45,591 nucleotides of DNA from [Mycobacterium] vasticus. GTDB lineage: Bacteria > Actinomycetota > Actinomycetes > Mycobacteriales > Mycobacteriaceae. The translations under genes were made by a program, and so were the position numbers. Below, piece after piece: positions 18,319 through 26,738 of this stretch. Below the pieces are notes generated by a model, which saw only the letters and a list, made by a program, of their open reading frames with translations, was not told where the DNA came from and ran no database searches. Positions within the stretch are counted from its first letter, which is position 1. Every line of letters starts with the position of its first letter. The DNA lies in NCBI RefSeq assembly GCF_020181595.1, contig NZ_CP084028.1, positions 1,345,806-1,391,396 on the forward strand. Direction: 5' to 3'.

Positions 18319-18324
18319 TAGCCT
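18319..18324 (+). promoter_or_regulatory. -10 element (TAGCCT) of the YdeI-like gene, leaderless
   Basis: TAGCCT matches TANNNT and ends 6 nt before ATG 18331, which supports ATG 18331 rather than GTG 18328 as the start. Confidence 0.5.
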
Positions 18325-18330
18325 GTAGTG

Positions 18331-18594
18331 ATGACCGAGCGATTGCCCGGTGGGGCGGTACATGAACTTCCCGATGACCTGCGTGACGGATTGGCGGTCA
18401 GCGCAACCGCGCTGGCCGCGTGGTTGGACATCACGGCGTTGGCGCGCAACGAGTTCATCTGCTGGGTCGAGGACGCCAAGCAGCAGGCCACCCGCGAGCG
18501 ACGCATTCGCCGCACGCGCGAGGAACTGGAAGAGGGCATGCGCCGCCCGTGCTGCTGGCCCGGCTGCAAGCATCGCGAACGAAACGGGAAGTAG
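18331..18594 (+). CDS. YdeI/OmpD-associated-like small protein
   Basis: An 87-residue protein resembling the C-terminal YdeI/OmpD-associated domain (PF13376): VHELPDDLRDGLAVSATALAAWLDITALARNEFICWVEDAKQQATRERRI, the last part being the usual W-x-x-x-A-K-x-x-x-T-R-x-x-R-I signature. The tail is extended and ends in CCWPGCKHRERNGK, whose cysteines and histidine may bind a metal. The general role of this family is obscure. It converges on pncB with 9 bp between stops. Confidence 0.78.
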   Translation: MTERLPGGAVHELPDDLRDGLAVSATALAAWLDITALARNEFICWVEDAKQQATRERRIRRTREELEEGMRRPCCWPGCKHRERNGK

Positions 18595-18603
18595 CCGGCC
18601 GCC

Positions 18604-19914
18604 TCAGCCCGCCGGCGAGAGCACCCGGGTCGGGATCGCCGGCTCGCCATCGGCCAGCTTCAGCCCCTCCCACGGCAGGCTGTGCAACCCCGCCGTCACC
18701 TGGTCGCGGGCCGCAGCCAGCGCCTCGGCACCGCTGGCCGCCACCACGTCACCGCGGCGCGCCAGCGCCACCGACAATGCCCGCGCCGGACCGTCCACCT
18801 CGGGCGGATGGCCTGCGGGGTACACCACCTCCTCGACGACGGTCCCGGTGGGACGCGACACCCGCAGCGCCTGCTTGGGTCCGCCCGCGGAGACCTTGGC
18901 GGCACTGCGTTTGTGCACCGGCACGCCGTCGACGTCGACCAGCTTGTAGACGAAGCCGGCGGTCGGAGCACCGGAGCCGGTCACCAGCGAGGTACCGACG
19001 CCGTAGCTGTCCACCGGTGCTGCCCGCAGTGCGGCCAGGGCGAACTCGTCGAGATCACCGGAGACCACGATCTTGGTTCCGGTGGCGCCGAGCCCGTCCA
19101 GCTGATCGCGGACCTGATCCGCCAGCACCGCCAACTCGCCGGAGTCGATGCGCACCGCGCCCAGTCCCGGCCCGGCCGCAGCCACGGCGTTGGCCACCCC
19201 GGTGGCGACGTCATAGGTGTCAACCAGCAGTGTGGTGCCGACGCCTTGGGCATCCACCTGGGCGCGAAACGCCGCCAGCTCACCGTCGGCGCCGGTGTGC
19301 AACAAGGTGAAGGCGTGCGCGCTGGTGCCCAGCACCGGCACCCCGAAGCGCCGGTGTGCCTCCAGGTTCGAGGTGGCGGCGAAGCCTGCCAGGTAGGCGG
19401 CCCGCGCTGCGGCGACGGCGGCCTGCTCGTGGGTGCGGCGCGACCCCATCTCGATCAGTGGCCGGCCGCCGGCGGCGCTGACCATGCGAGCCGCCGCCGA
19501 GGCGATCGCGGTGTCGTGGTTGAAGATCGACAACGCCAGGGTCTCCAGCACGACGCACTCGGCGAAGCTGCCGCGCACACTGAGCACCGGGGAGCCGGGG
19601 AAATACAGCTCACCTTCCGGGTAGCCCTCAACATCGCCGCGGAAGCGGAAATCGGCCAGGAAACGCAGCGTCTCGGGGTCCAGGAACTCCGACACCAGGC
19701 CCAGCGCGGCGTCGTCGAAGCCGAAGTCGGGCAGGGCTGTCAGGAACCGGTCGGTGCCGGCGACCACTCCGTAGCGGCGGCCCGCAGGGAGCCGACGGGC
19801 GAACAGTTCGAAGGTCGTGGAGCGGTGCGCCGTGCCGTCGCGCAGGGCCGCGGCCAGCATGGTCAGCTCGTATTTGTCGGTGAGCAGCCCGCCGCTTCGA
19901 GCCGAGGAGTTCAC
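18604..19914 (-). CDS. pncB: Nicotinate phosphoribosyltransferase
   Basis: Joins nicotinate to PRPP, with ATP hydrolysis, to make nicotinate mononucleotide in the NAD salvage (Preiss-Handler) pathway. The 436-residue protein starts [17 protein letters not shown] and shows [21 protein letters not shown], the histidine-bearing phosphorylation/active-site region (around HAFTLLHTG), [11 protein letters not shown], and GVGTSLVTG for PRPP phosphate binding. It matches Rv1330c (pncB1). Start GTG 19914 is supported by a leaderless -10 element. It is divergent from clpS, with 55 bp between the two starts. Confidence 0.94.
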   Translation of the reverse strand: MNSSARSGGLLTDKYELTMLAAALRDGTAHRSTTFELFARRLPAGRRYGVVAGTDRFLTALPDFGFDDAALGLVSEFLDPETLRFLADFRFRGDVEGYPEGELYFPGSPVLSVRGSFAECVVLETLALSIFNHDTAIASAAARMVSAAGGRPLIEMGSRRTHEQAAVAAARAAYLAGFAATSNLEAHRRFGVPVLGTSAHAFTLLHTGADGELAAFRAQVDAQGVGTTLLVDTYDVATGVANAVAAAGPGLGAVRIDSGELAVLADQVRDQLDGLGATGTKIVVSGDLDEFALAALRAAPVDSYGVGTSLVTGSGAPTAGFVYKLVDVDGVPVHKRSAAKVSAGGPKQALRVSRPTGTVVEEVVYPAGHPPEVDGPARALSVALARRGDVVAASGAEALAAARDQVTAGLHSLPWEGLKLADGEPAIPTRVLSPAG

Positions 19915-19920
19915 CGGCCA

Positions 19921-19926
19921 ACCGTA
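19921..19926 (-). promoter_or_regulatory. -10 element (TACGGT) of pncB, leaderless
   Basis: On the minus strand TACGGT (19926-19921) lies 6 nt upstream of the GTG at 19914. Together with the clpS -10 at 19957 it forms a compact divergent promoter pair. Confidence 0.55.
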
Positions 19927-19956
19927 TCGGTTGGACGCCGACTCAGCTGTGCTCGG

Positions 19957-19962
19957 TATTCT
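19957..19962 (+). promoter_or_regulatory. -10 element (TATTCT) of clpS, leaderless
   Basis: TATTCT is close to the sigma-70 -10 consensus and is exactly 7 nt from ATG 19970, so the clpS transcript probably begins at the start codon. Confidence 0.65.
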
Positions 19963-19969
19963 GATTGCC

Positions 19970-20284
19970 ATGGCAGCGTCAGCAGCGACGTCCGCCCCGG
20001 TGAAACCGCAGGAGACCGGCGAACGGCACGCCGAACCGGTCGAGGAGACAGCCTCACCGTGGGTGACCATCGTCTGGGACGACCCGGTCAATCTGATGAC
20101 CTATGTGACCTACATCTTGCAGAAGCTGTTCGGCTACAGCGAGCCGCACGCCACCAAACTGATGCTGCAGGTCCACAACGAGGGTAAGGCCGTGGTGTCG
20201 GCGGGAAGCCGGGAGTCGATGGAGATCGACGTGTCCAAGCTGCATGCCGCCGGGTTGTGGGCGACCATGCAGCAGGACCGTTGA
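19970..20284 (+). CDS. clpS: ATP-dependent Clp protease adapter ClpS
   Basis: Delivers N-degron substrates to the Clp ATPase. The 104-residue protein has a flexible ~25-residue N-terminal tail and the ClpS core: [20 protein letters not shown] carries the DDxxN specificity-pocket signature, followed by [17 protein letters not shown], with the histidine that recognises the N-terminal alpha-amine, and the final [10 protein letters not shown] helix. It matches Rv1331. It is the first gene of a plus-strand series that continues with Rv1332- and Rv1333-like genes. Confidence 0.94.
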   Translation: MAASAATSAPVKPQETGERHAEPVEETASPWVTIVWDDPVNLMTYVTYILQKLFGYSEPHATKLMLQVHNEGKAVVSAGSRESMEIDVSKLHAAGLWATMQQDR

Positions 20285-20314
20285 GACGTCAGCCGAAGGG
20301 AACCGGGCCGAACC

Positions 20315-20887
20315 GTGCACAAGTGGAAGCGGGTTGAGACCGACGACGGACCCCGCTTCCGGTCGGTGCTGGCGCTGCACGAGTCGGCGTTGTTGCGGAG
20401 CCTGGCCAGCTCGATCCTCGGGATGCTCGATGCGCGCGAATCATCTTCTCCGCCAGATGAGCTCGAACTGATCACCGGTATTCGGGCCGGCAACGCCGCG
20501 CCGCCGGAGGACGCCACCATGCGGCGATTGCTGCCGGACTTCCATCGTTCCGACGACGACAACAACGATGAAGCCATGAACGCTGCGCTGCGCAGTCTGC
20601 ACGAGCCGGCGATCATCGACGCGAAACGTGTTGCGGTGCAACAGGTGTTAGATACCGTTCCGGAACAGGGCGGTCGCTTCGAGCTGACCGAGGATCAGGC
20701 CAACGCCTGGATCGCGGCGGTCAACGACATTCGGCTGGCGCTGGGCACCATGCTGCAGATCGGTCCCGAAGGCCCCGATGAGCTGCCTGCCGGCCACCCG
20801 ATGGCCGGCCAGCTCAGCGTGTATCACTGGCTGACGGTGCTCCAGGAATACCTGGTGGTCGCGCTGATGAAGAGGTCCCGCCGATGA
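20315..20887 (+). CDS. DUF2017 family protein, Rv1332-like
   Basis: A 190-residue mainly helical protein that occurs next to clpS across actinobacteria, matching Rv1332. Conserved-looking parts are the N-terminal HKWKRVETDDGPRF and the acidic/polar middle (LPDFHRSDDDNNDEAMNA), followed by a C-terminal helix region with QLSVYHWLTVLQEYLV. The constant neighbourhood suggests a link to ClpS-dependent proteolysis or transcription of this locus, but the function is unknown. Start GTG 20315. The stop overlaps the dmpA start (ATGA), so the two are translationally coupled. Confidence 0.85.
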   Translation: MHKWKRVETDDGPRFRSVLALHESALLRSLASSILGMLDARESSSPPDELELITGIRAGNAAPPEDATMRRLLPDFHRSDDDNNDEAMNAALRSLHEPAIIDAKRVAVQQVLDTVPEQGGRFELTEDQANAWIAAVNDIRLALGTMLQIGPEGPDELPAGHPMAGQLSVYHWLTVLQEYLVVALMKRSRR

Positions 20888-21954
20888 GCAACCTGGGTTC
20901 GATCACCGATGTCGCCGGCATCCGGGTGGGCCACCATGAGCGGCTGGATCCCGATGCCACGCTCGGTTCCGGCTGGGCGACCGGGACCACCGTGGTGCTG
21001 GCACCCCCCGGAACCGTCGGGGCCGTCGACGGCCGAGGCGGGGCGCCGGGCACCCGCGAGACCGACCTGCTGGATCCGGCCAACAGCGTGCGCTGGGTGG
21101 ACGCGGTGGTGCTCTCCGGCGGCAGCGCCTACGGTCTGGCGGCCGCCGACGGGGTGATGACCTGGCTGGAGGAGCAGGGCCGCGGGGTGGCGCTCGACGG
21201 TGGGGTGGTGCCGATCGTGCCGGCCGCGGTCATCTTCGACCTGCCGGTCGGTGGCTGGGACCGACGACCCACCGCCGAGTTCGGCTACGCCGCGGCCTGC
21301 GCGGCGGCCGGCCCCGACGGCGAAAGCCCCAAGGTCGGTAGCGTGGGCGCCGGAACGGGAGCCCGTGCCGGCGTGCTCAAGGGCGGGGTGGGCACCGCGT
21401 CGGTGACACTGGATCTGGAGGACCAGGCCGTCACAGTGGGGGCCCTGGCGGTGGTCAACCCCACCGGCGAGGTCATTGACCACACCACCGGGCTGCCGTG
21501 GTTCACGCAGCTCATCGAGGAGTTCGGTCTGACAGCGCCGCCGTCGGAGCAGCTGGCGATACTGGGCGGGCTCGACCCGAAATCCCTGGCTCTGAACACC
21601 ACCATCGCCGTGGTGGCCACCGATGCGGCCCTGAGCCCCGCCGGGTGCCGCCGGGTGGCGATCGCCGCCCAGGACGGGCTGGCCCGCACCATCCGGCCCG
21701 CCCACACCCCGGTGGACGGCGACACGGTGTTCGCGCTGGCGACCGGAGCCGTCGATGTCCCCCCGGTAGCGGGAACGCCCGACGCGATGTCCCAGGAGAC
21801 CGGATTGGTGACCCTGGTGGGCGCCGCCGCGGCGGACTGTATGGCCCGCGCGGTACTGATGGGCGTGCTGGCCGCCGACTCGGTGGCCGCAATACCGACC
21901 TACCGGGGCACATTGCCCGGTGCGTTCTCCGATCGCACTGCTGGAAGGTCCTGA
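20884..21954 (+). CDS. P1 family N-terminal nucleophile aminopeptidase, DmpA-like
   Basis: A 356-residue Ntn-fold aminopeptidase of the DmpA/BapA family, equivalent to Rv1333. Members cut themselves to expose a nucleophile at the new N-terminus and then release N-terminal residues from peptides. Seen here: the opening NLGSITDVAGIRVGHHE, the VLSGGSAYGLAAADGVM loop and the ALNTTIAVVATDAAL segment. Cleavage would fall between N238 and T239, making threonine the nucleophile instead of the serine of DmpA and BapA. No catalytic test is possible from sequence. It overlaps DUF2017 by 4 nt and is followed after 1 nt by the rhomboid gene; the usual mec-cysO-cysM genes are not between them. Confidence 0.88.
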   Translation: MSNLGSITDVAGIRVGHHERLDPDATLGSGWATGTTVVLAPPGTVGAVDGRGGAPGTRETDLLDPANSVRWVDAVVLSGGSAYGLAAADGVMTWLEEQGRGVALDGGVVPIVPAAVIFDLPVGGWDRRPTAEFGYAAACAAAGPDGESPKVGSVGAGTGARAGVLKGGVGTASVTLDLEDQAVTVGALAVVNPTGEVIDHTTGLPWFTQLIEEFGLTAPPSEQLAILGGLDPKSLALNTTIAVVATDAALSPAGCRRVAIAAQDGLARTIRPAHTPVDGDTVFALATGAVDVPPVAGTPDAMSQETGLVTLVGAAAADCMARAVLMGVLAADSVAAIPTYRGTLPGAFSDRTAGRS

Positions 21955-21955
21955 C

Positions 21956-22594
21956 GTGCTGACGCCCGAGCCGCAACCCCGCACCAGACCCGCCTGGCAG
22001 ACCGGCGGGATGACCGTCCTCGGATTCGTCGCGCTGCTCTATGTCGTGGAGGCCTTCGATCAGGTGTCCGGTCACGGACTGGACCGCAATGGCATCCGTC
22101 CGTTGGAGGCCGACGGCCTGTGGGGAGTGCTCTTCGCCCCGCTGCTGCATGCCAACTGGGGTCACCTGCTGGCAAACACCGGCCCCGCGCTGGTGCTGGG
22201 ATTCCTGCTGACATTGGCCGGCCTGTCGCGGTTCCTCTGGGCGACGGTGATCGTGTGGATCGTCGGCGGGCTGGGGACCTGGCTGATCGGCAACGTCGGC
22301 TCGTCGTGCGGGCCGACCGACCATATCGGCGCCTCCGGACTGATCTTCGGCTGGCTGACATTCCTGATGGTGTTCGGGCTGTTCACCCGTAGTATCTGGC
22401 AGATCCTGGTCGGCGTGGTCGTGCTGGTTGTCTACGGCGGGATTCTGTGGGGAGCGGTACCGGTGCTGAACGTGTGCGGTGGGGTGTCCTGGCAGGGGCA
22501 TCTGTGTGGCGCGCTGGCGGGAGTGCTGGCCGCCTACCTGTTGTCGGGTCCCGAACGCAAGGCCCGCGAGCGGCGTCGGGAGGTAGCTGCGTGA
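21956..22594 (+). CDS. Rhomboid family intramembrane serine protease
   Basis: Membrane protease of 212 residues with about six transmembrane helices, matching Rv1337. Catalytic dyad S127 ([11 protein letters not shown]) and H182 (GHLCGALAG); the conserved HxxxN-type segment is [12 protein letters not shown] in helix 2. Rhomboids cut substrates within the membrane plane; the substrates of the mycobacterial enzyme are unknown. Start GTG 21956 follows a GGAAGG and lies one nucleotide after the dmpA stop. The stop overlaps the murI start (GTGA), giving tight coupling dmpA-rhomboid-murI. Confidence 0.92.
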   Translation: MLTPEPQPRTRPAWQTGGMTVLGFVALLYVVEAFDQVSGHGLDRNGIRPLEADGLWGVLFAPLLHANWGHLLANTGPALVLGFLLTLAGLSRFLWATVIVWIVGGLGTWLIGNVGSSCGPTDHIGASGLIFGWLTFLMVFGLFTRSIWQILVGVVVLVVYGGILWGAVPVLNVCGGVSWQGHLCGALAGVLAAYLLSGPERKARERRREVAA

Positions 22595-23397
22595 GCCCCA
22601 TCGGGATCTTCGACTCCGGGGTCGGTGGGCTGACAGTCGCGCGCTCGATCATCGACCAGCTGCCCGACGAGGACATCATCTATGTCGGCGACACCGGCAA
22701 CGGGCCGTACGGCCCGCTGAGCATCCCCGAGGTGCGCGCGCACGCCCTGGCCATCGGTGATGATCTGGTGGGCCGCGGCGTCAAGGCACTGGTGATCGCC
22801 TGCAACACCGCCTCGGCGGCGTGCCTGCGCGACGCGCGGGAACGCTACGACGTGCCGGTCGTCGAGGTGATTCTGCCGGCGGTGCGCCGCGCGGTGGCCA
22901 CCACCCGCAACGGCAGGATCGGGGTGATCGGGACGAGTGCGACCATAGCCAGTCACGCCTACCAGGACGCCTTCGCCGCCGCCCGCGACACCGAGATCGC
23001 CGCGGTGGCCTGCCCGCGGTTCGTCGACTTCGTCGAGCGCGGCATCACCAGCGGCCGTCAGGTGCTGGGTTTGGCCGAGGGCTACCTGGAACCGCTGCAG
23101 CGAGCCGGAGTCGACACCCTGGTGCTGGGCTGTACGCACTATCCGCTGCTGTCGGGGCTGATCCAGCTGGCGATGGGCGACGAGGTGACGCTGGTGTCCA
23201 GCGCGGAGGAGACCGCCAAAGACCTACTGCGGGTGCTGACCGAGCGCGATCTGCTGCGGCCGCATGGCGGGCCGGCTGCAACCCGTGTTTTCGAAGCCAC
23301 CGGCGACCCCGAGGCATTCGCCGCATTGGCCACTCGGTTCCTCGGCCCGGCCATCACCGGCGTCGGTGCGGTACGCCACCACGTTCCCTCGCGGTGA
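22591..23397 (+). CDS. murI: Glutamate racemase
   Basis: Converts L- to D-glutamate for peptidoglycan. The 268-residue protein has the two catalytic cysteines C71 ([10 protein letters not shown]) and C181 (LGCTHYPLL) and the N-terminal [27 protein letters not shown] motifs. It matches Rv1338. Start GTG 22591 overlaps the stop of the rhomboid gene, with GGGAGG 7 nt upstream. The next gene is 73 bp downstream and may have its own promoter. Confidence 0.96.
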   Translation: MSPIGIFDSGVGGLTVARSIIDQLPDEDIIYVGDTGNGPYGPLSIPEVRAHALAIGDDLVGRGVKALVIACNTASAACLRDARERYDVPVVEVILPAVRRAVATTRNGRIGVIGTSATIASHAYQDAFAAARDTEIAAVACPRFVDFVERGITSGRQVLGLAEGYLEPLQRAGVDTLVLGCTHYPLLSGLIQLAMGDEVTLVSSAEETAKDLLRVLTERDLLRPHGGPAATRVFEATGDPEAFAALATRFLGPAITGVGAVRHHVPSR

Positions 23398-23470
23398 TTT
23401 CGGCGATGAATAGCGGGCAAAGCCGTCGTGTCTTGGTCATGGCTGCGACGAACATGGCACAGTAGGGAAC

Positions 23471-24247
23471 GTGCGACTGACCGTGCTCGGCTGCTCCGGC
23501 AGTGTGGTAGGACCGGATTCGCCGGCCTCTGGCTACCTGCTGGAGGCTCCGGACACCCCCCCTCTGGTCATCGACTTCGGCGGCGGTGTGCTCGGTGCGC
23601 TGCAGCGGCACGTCGATCCGGGGTCGGTGAGTGTGCTGCTGTCGCACCTGCATGCCGACCACTGCCTGGACCTGCCGGGGCTGTTCGTCTGGCGCCGCTA
23701 CCACCCGTCGGTGGCCACCCGTCCGTTCGACAAGGGCATGCTCTACGGGCCCAGTGACACCTGGTCGCGGATGGGCGCCGCGTCATCGCCCTACGGTGGC
23801 GAGATCGACGACATCACCGACATCTTCGATGTCCACGTCTGGGTAGACCGTGAGGCGGTCCAGTTCGGCGAGTTGAGCGTGCAGCCCAGGCTGGTGTGTC
23901 ACCCGACCGAGTCGTTCGGGATGCGGATCAACGATTCGTCCGGTGCGACGCTGGTCTACAGCGGCGACACCGGCTACTGCGAGGGCGTGATCGAGCTGGC
24001 CCGGGACGCCGACGTGTTCCTGTGCGAGGCGTCGTGGACCCACGAGCCCAACCGTCCGCCCAACCTGCATCTGTCCGGCACCGACGCGGGCCGTATCGCC
24101 GCCGCAGCGGGCGTCGGGCAGTTGCTGCTCACCCACATTCCGCCGTGGACGCCGCGCGAAGAGGTGATCCGTGAGGCCAAGGCGGAGTTCTCCGGGCCGG
24201 TACACGCGGTCACGGGCGACGAGAAGTTCGACATTCGGCGGTCCTGA
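23471..24247 (+). CDS. Cyclic-nucleotide phosphodiesterase, metallo-beta-lactamase fold (Rv1339-like)
   Basis: A 258-residue metallo-beta-lactamase-fold enzyme. The metal site H59-x-H61-x-D63-H64 (SHLHADH) is complete, with further ligands in RLVCHPTESFG, YSGDTGYC and LLLTHIPPW. Its orthologue Rv1339 has been described as an atypical class II cAMP phosphodiesterase that lowers cellular cAMP. It would therefore oppose the adenylate cyclase encoded at 5075-6679. Start GTG 23471. It converges on the TetR gene. Confidence 0.88.
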   Translation: MRLTVLGCSGSVVGPDSPASGYLLEAPDTPPLVIDFGGGVLGALQRHVDPGSVSVLLSHLHADHCLDLPGLFVWRRYHPSVATRPFDKGMLYGPSDTWSRMGAASSPYGGEIDDITDIFDVHVWVDREAVQFGELSVQPRLVCHPTESFGMRINDSSGATLVYSGDTGYCEGVIELARDADVFLCEASWTHEPNRPPNLHLSGTDAGRIAAAAGVGQLLLTHIPPWTPREEVIREAKAEFSGPVHAVTGDEKFDIRRS

Positions 24248-24268
24248 TTCCGGCCGGACGCTGGTCGG

Positions 24269-24865
24269 TCAGCCCGGCTCGGAGAGGTAGCGCTGCACGG
24301 TCGGGCCGATCCAGGTCACCAGTTCCTCGACGCCGACTGACGCCAGTGGTTCGATCTTGAGCTGGTAGCGCGCGAAGGCCAGACCCACCATGTGCGACGC
24401 CACGAACTCGACGCGCAGTACCGCGTTGTCGACTGCGAACGCGGCCGCGACTCGCTCTGCGACCGGGCCGGCCAGGGTGTCGTGGAGCAGCCTGCGCGCC
24501 AATGGCTGGACGGCCGCCGAACGCCACACCGTCAGTAGTGGATCAAAGAGGGTGCCTTCGTCGGATCGCTGGAAGAAATGCCGCACCAGCCGCGCGCCGA
24601 TATCGTCCGGGCTCTCGTCGAGCAGCGCGGCCAACTGGTGCAGTGGATGCTCCGGGATGTCGAGGACCGCGGCGCTGAACAGGCCCTCCTTGTTGCCGAA
24701 GAAGTAGTAGACCATCGCGACGTCGACACCGGCGTCGGTGGCGATTCGTCGCACCGTCGCCTGCTCGTAGCCATGGTGCATGAAGTGCTCACGTGCGGAT
24801 TCGATGATGCGCTGCTTGTTCTGCTGGCCGCTGCGCCACCGACCGGCACGTCCGGGCTCCGTCAC
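24269..24865 (-). CDS. TetR/AcrR family transcriptional regulator
   Basis: A 198-residue repressor with an N-terminal TetR helix-turn-helix (residues ~16-62: NKQRIIESAREHFMHHGYEQATVRRIATDAGVDVAMVYYFFGNKEGLF) and a helical ligand-binding domain of the TetR_C type typical of mycobacteria (around LFDPLLTVWRSAA). It is transcribed away from the methyltransferase/reductase pair, its probable target. Start GTG 24865 has a leaderless -10 (24873-24878). A palindrome directly upstream of that -10, plus a second before the methyltransferase gene, suggests autorepression and control of the divergent genes. The inducer is unknown. Confidence 0.88.
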   Translation of the reverse strand: MTEPGRAGRWRSGQQNKQRIIESAREHFMHHGYEQATVRRIATDAGVDVAMVYYFFGNKEGLFSAAVLDIPEHPLHQLAALLDESPDDIGARLVRHFFQRSDEGTLFDPLLTVWRSAAVQPLARRLLHDTLAGPVAERVAAAFAVDNAVLRVEFVASHMVGLAFARYQLKIEPLASVGVEELVTWIGPTVQRYLSEPG

Positions 24866-24872
24866 GACTGGC

Positions 24873-24878
24873 AGCTTA
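24873..24878 (-). promoter_or_regulatory. -10 element (TAAGCT) of the TetR gene, leaderless
   Basis: Read on the minus strand, TAAGCT (24878-24873) is 7 nt before the GTG at 24865. The adjacent palindrome at 24880-24894 would occupy the space just upstream of this -10. Confidence 0.55.
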
Positions 24879-24879
24879 C

Positions 24880-24941
24880 TTCAACAACCGTTGACGTATT
24901 GGCGCCTGGCGGTCTACGGTCAATCTTGAACATATGTTGAA
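24880..24941. promoter_or_regulatory. Two candidate TetR operators in a divergent promoter region
   Basis: Site 1: TCAAC (24881-24885) AACC GTTGA (24890-24894), perfect arms, next to the -10 of the TetR gene. Site 2: TTGAACATATGTTGAA (24926-24941), a 16-bp dyad with one mismatched pair around a perfect AACATATGTT core, ending one nucleotide before the AAAGGAG ribosome-binding site of the methyltransferase gene. Both share TCAAC/GTTGA half-sites. The positions fit repression of both directions; binding is inferred. Confidence 0.6.
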
Positions 24942-24955
24942 CAAAGGAGTCGGTC

Positions 24956-25492
24956 ATGCCGAAGCGGCCGCTGTGGGCGAATCATCTGATCTCGGTCCTG
25001 ATCGCGCCCGCCACCATGACGGTTTTCATCCCCGCGGTGATTCTGGCGTTCACCGGAGTCGCACTGCCCGATCCCGGGACCGCGACCGGCCTGTTGCTGA
25101 TCCTCACCGGTGCGGTGTGCATCGGTATCGGGTTGGGTTTTCTGACCTGGACGGTGTGGCTGTTCGACCGCGTCGGTGAGGGTGCGCTGGCGGTGGGGAC
25201 ACCGGTCAACCTGGTGGTGCGCGGACCCTATCGACATGTTCGCAATCCGATGATGACCGCGGTGTTCTGCCTGCAACTCGGTACCGCGGCGGTCACCGCG
25301 TCGCCGTGGCTGCTCGTCTGGTTCGCGGTGTTCTGCACCGCCGTCCTCATCGCGATACCCGTCTTCGAAGAACCCCACCTGGTCAAGCGATTCGGTGCCC
25401 AATACCAGACCTACCGCCGGCATGTGCCGCGTTGGATTCCGCGCGTGACCCCGTGGGTACCGGTTCAGAGTGAGTCGGCGTCGATCCCGTAG
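24956..25492 (+). CDS. Isoprenylcysteine carboxyl methyltransferase-like membrane protein
   Basis: A 178-residue integral membrane protein with about four transmembrane helices and the C-terminal ICMT/PEMT methyltransferase signature: VVRGPYRHVRNPMM for S-adenosylmethionine binding, then FEEPHLVKRFGAQYQTYRRHVPRWIP. Bacterial members methylate lipophilic or phenolic substrates; the target here is unknown. AAAGGAG lies 6 nt before ATG 24956. It forms a two-gene unit with the deazaflavin-reductase-like gene 15 bp downstream and is probably repressed by the divergent TetR protein. Confidence 0.87.
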   Translation: MPKRPLWANHLISVLIAPATMTVFIPAVILAFTGVALPDPGTATGLLLILTGAVCIGIGLGFLTWTVWLFDRVGEGALAVGTPVNLVVRGPYRHVRNPMMTAVFCLQLGTAAVTASPWLLVWFAVFCTAVLIAIPVFEEPHLVKRFGAQYQTYRRHVPRWIPRVTPWVPVQSESASIP

Positions 25493-25507
25493 TGAAGGAG
25501 TGAAACC

Positions 25508-25897
25508 ATGCCGTTCCCGAAAAGACTTGCCCGCTGGAATCGGGTCGGGCTCAACCGGATCACCCGGCACATTGCTTCGTGGGCGCCAGGATTCGGCGTC
25601 ATCACACATCGCGGGCGCCGTTCCGGCCGACCGTATGAGACCCCCGTCAATGTCTTCATGACAGCCACCGGCGTGCGTGTTGCGCTGACGTACGGCGCCG
25701 ACGCGGACTGGGTCAAGAACGTGGTCGCCGCCGGTGGTTGCCGATTGCGAACGAGACGCCGCGAACTGACGCTGACCGATCCTCGGCTGGTGCACGACCC
25801 CAGCCGCACGAGTGTCAGGAGTTTGGAGCGCCGCGTGCTGGGCATCTTGGATGTCGCTGACTTTCTTGACTTCACCGCGCAGCCCGTGACCGCTTGA
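25508..25897 (+). CDS. Deazaflavin (F420)-dependent nitroreductase family protein
   Basis: A 129-residue split-barrel protein of the Ddn family (PF04075). Typical motifs are present: [18 protein letters not shown] for cofactor-phosphate contacts and [23 protein letters not shown]. Family members use F420H2 to reduce quinones, nitroimidazoles and other substrates. Ribosome-binding site GAAGGAG precedes ATG 25508. The neighbouring methyltransferase and TetR gene suggest a small detoxification or lipid-quinone modification unit; this is inference. The C-terminus stays within the usual family length. Confidence 0.86.
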   Translation: MPFPKRLARWNRVGLNRITRHIASWAPGFGVITHRGRRSGRPYETPVNVFMTATGVRVALTYGADADWVKNVVAAGGCRLRTRRRELTLTDPRLVHDPSRTSVRSLERRVLGILDVADFLDFTAQPVTA

Positions 25898-25942
25898 GTC
25901 AGGTGCCCCGGCGCCCGGCTTCGCCGCGCTTGCGATCACCGT

Positions 25943-25948
25943 TAGGGT
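25943..25948 (+). promoter_or_regulatory. -10 element (TAGGGT) of rph, leaderless
   Basis: TAGGGT matches TANNNT and is 7 nt from GTG 25956, consistent with a leaderless rph-rdgB mRNA. Confidence 0.55.
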
Positions 25949-25955
25949 TGGTCGC

Positions 25956-26738
25956 GTGTCCAAACGAGAAGACGGTCGCGAAGACGACGAGCTGCGCCCG
26001 GTCGTCATCACCCGCGGATTCACCGCGAACCCCGCCGGATCGGTGCTGGTCGAATTCGGCAACACCCGGGTCATGTGCACGGCCAGTGTTACCGAGGGTG
26101 TTCCGCGCTGGCGGAAGGGTTCTGGTCGCGGCTGGCTGACCGCGGAGTACGCCATGCTGCCGGCGGCCACCCACACCCGCTCGGACCGCGAGTCGGTCAA
26201 GGGCCGCGTCGGGGGGCGTACCCAGGAGATCAGCCGACTGGTCGGGCGCTCGCTGCGCGCCTGCATCGACCTTGCAGCGCTGGGGGAGAACACGATCGCG
26301 ATCGACTGCGATGTGCTGCAGGCCGACGGTGGTACCCGCACCGCCGCGATCACCGGCGCCTATGTGGCGCTCACCGATGCGGTCACCTACCTGTCCGCGG
26401 CCGGCAAGCTGTCGGACCCCCGTCCGATCTCGTGCGCGATCTCGGCCGTGAGCGTCGGCGTGGTCGACGGCCGGGTCCGGGTGGACCTGCCCTACGAAGA
26501 GGACTCCCGCGCCGAGGTCGACATGAACGTCGTGGCCACCGACACCGGCACCCTGGTGGAGATCCAGGGCACCGGCGAGGGGGCGACCTTCCCGCGCTCG
26601 ACACTGGACAAGATGCTCGATGCGGCGTTGGGCGCCTGCGAGAAACTCTTCGTGGTGCAGCGCGAGGCGTTGGCGCTGCCGTATCCGGGGGTGTTGCCCG
26701 AGGGGCCGGCCAAGAAGAAGGCGTTCGGCGCTGACTGA
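25956..26738 (+). CDS. rph: Ribonuclease PH
   Basis: Phosphorolytic 3'-5' exoribonuclease that trims tRNA 3' ends. The 260-residue protein has the RNase PH fold with [21 protein letters not shown], the arginine-rich [20 protein letters not shown] and the phosphate-binding [19 protein letters not shown]. It matches Rv1340 in size. Start GTG 25956 is supported by a leaderless -10. The stop lies within the first codons of rdgB, so the two genes are coupled. Confidence 0.95.
   Translation: MSKREDGREDDELRPVVITRGFTANPAGSVLVEFGNTRVMCTASVTEGVPRWRKGSGRGWLTAEYAMLPAATHTRSDRESVKGRVGGRTQEISRLVGRSLRACIDLAALGENTIAIDCDVLQADGGTRTAAITGAYVALTDAVTYLSAAGKLSDPRPISCAISAVSVGVVDGRVRVDLPYEEDSRAEVDMNVVATDTGTLVEIQGTGEGATFPRSTLDKMLDAALGACEKLFVVQREALALPYPGVLPEGPAKKKAFGAD

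Noticed and set aside
26620..26730. ATG 26620 as the rdgB start
   Set aside because: The 37 extra residues are Arg/Cys/Trp-rich out-of-frame rph sequence without similarity to RdgB proteins.
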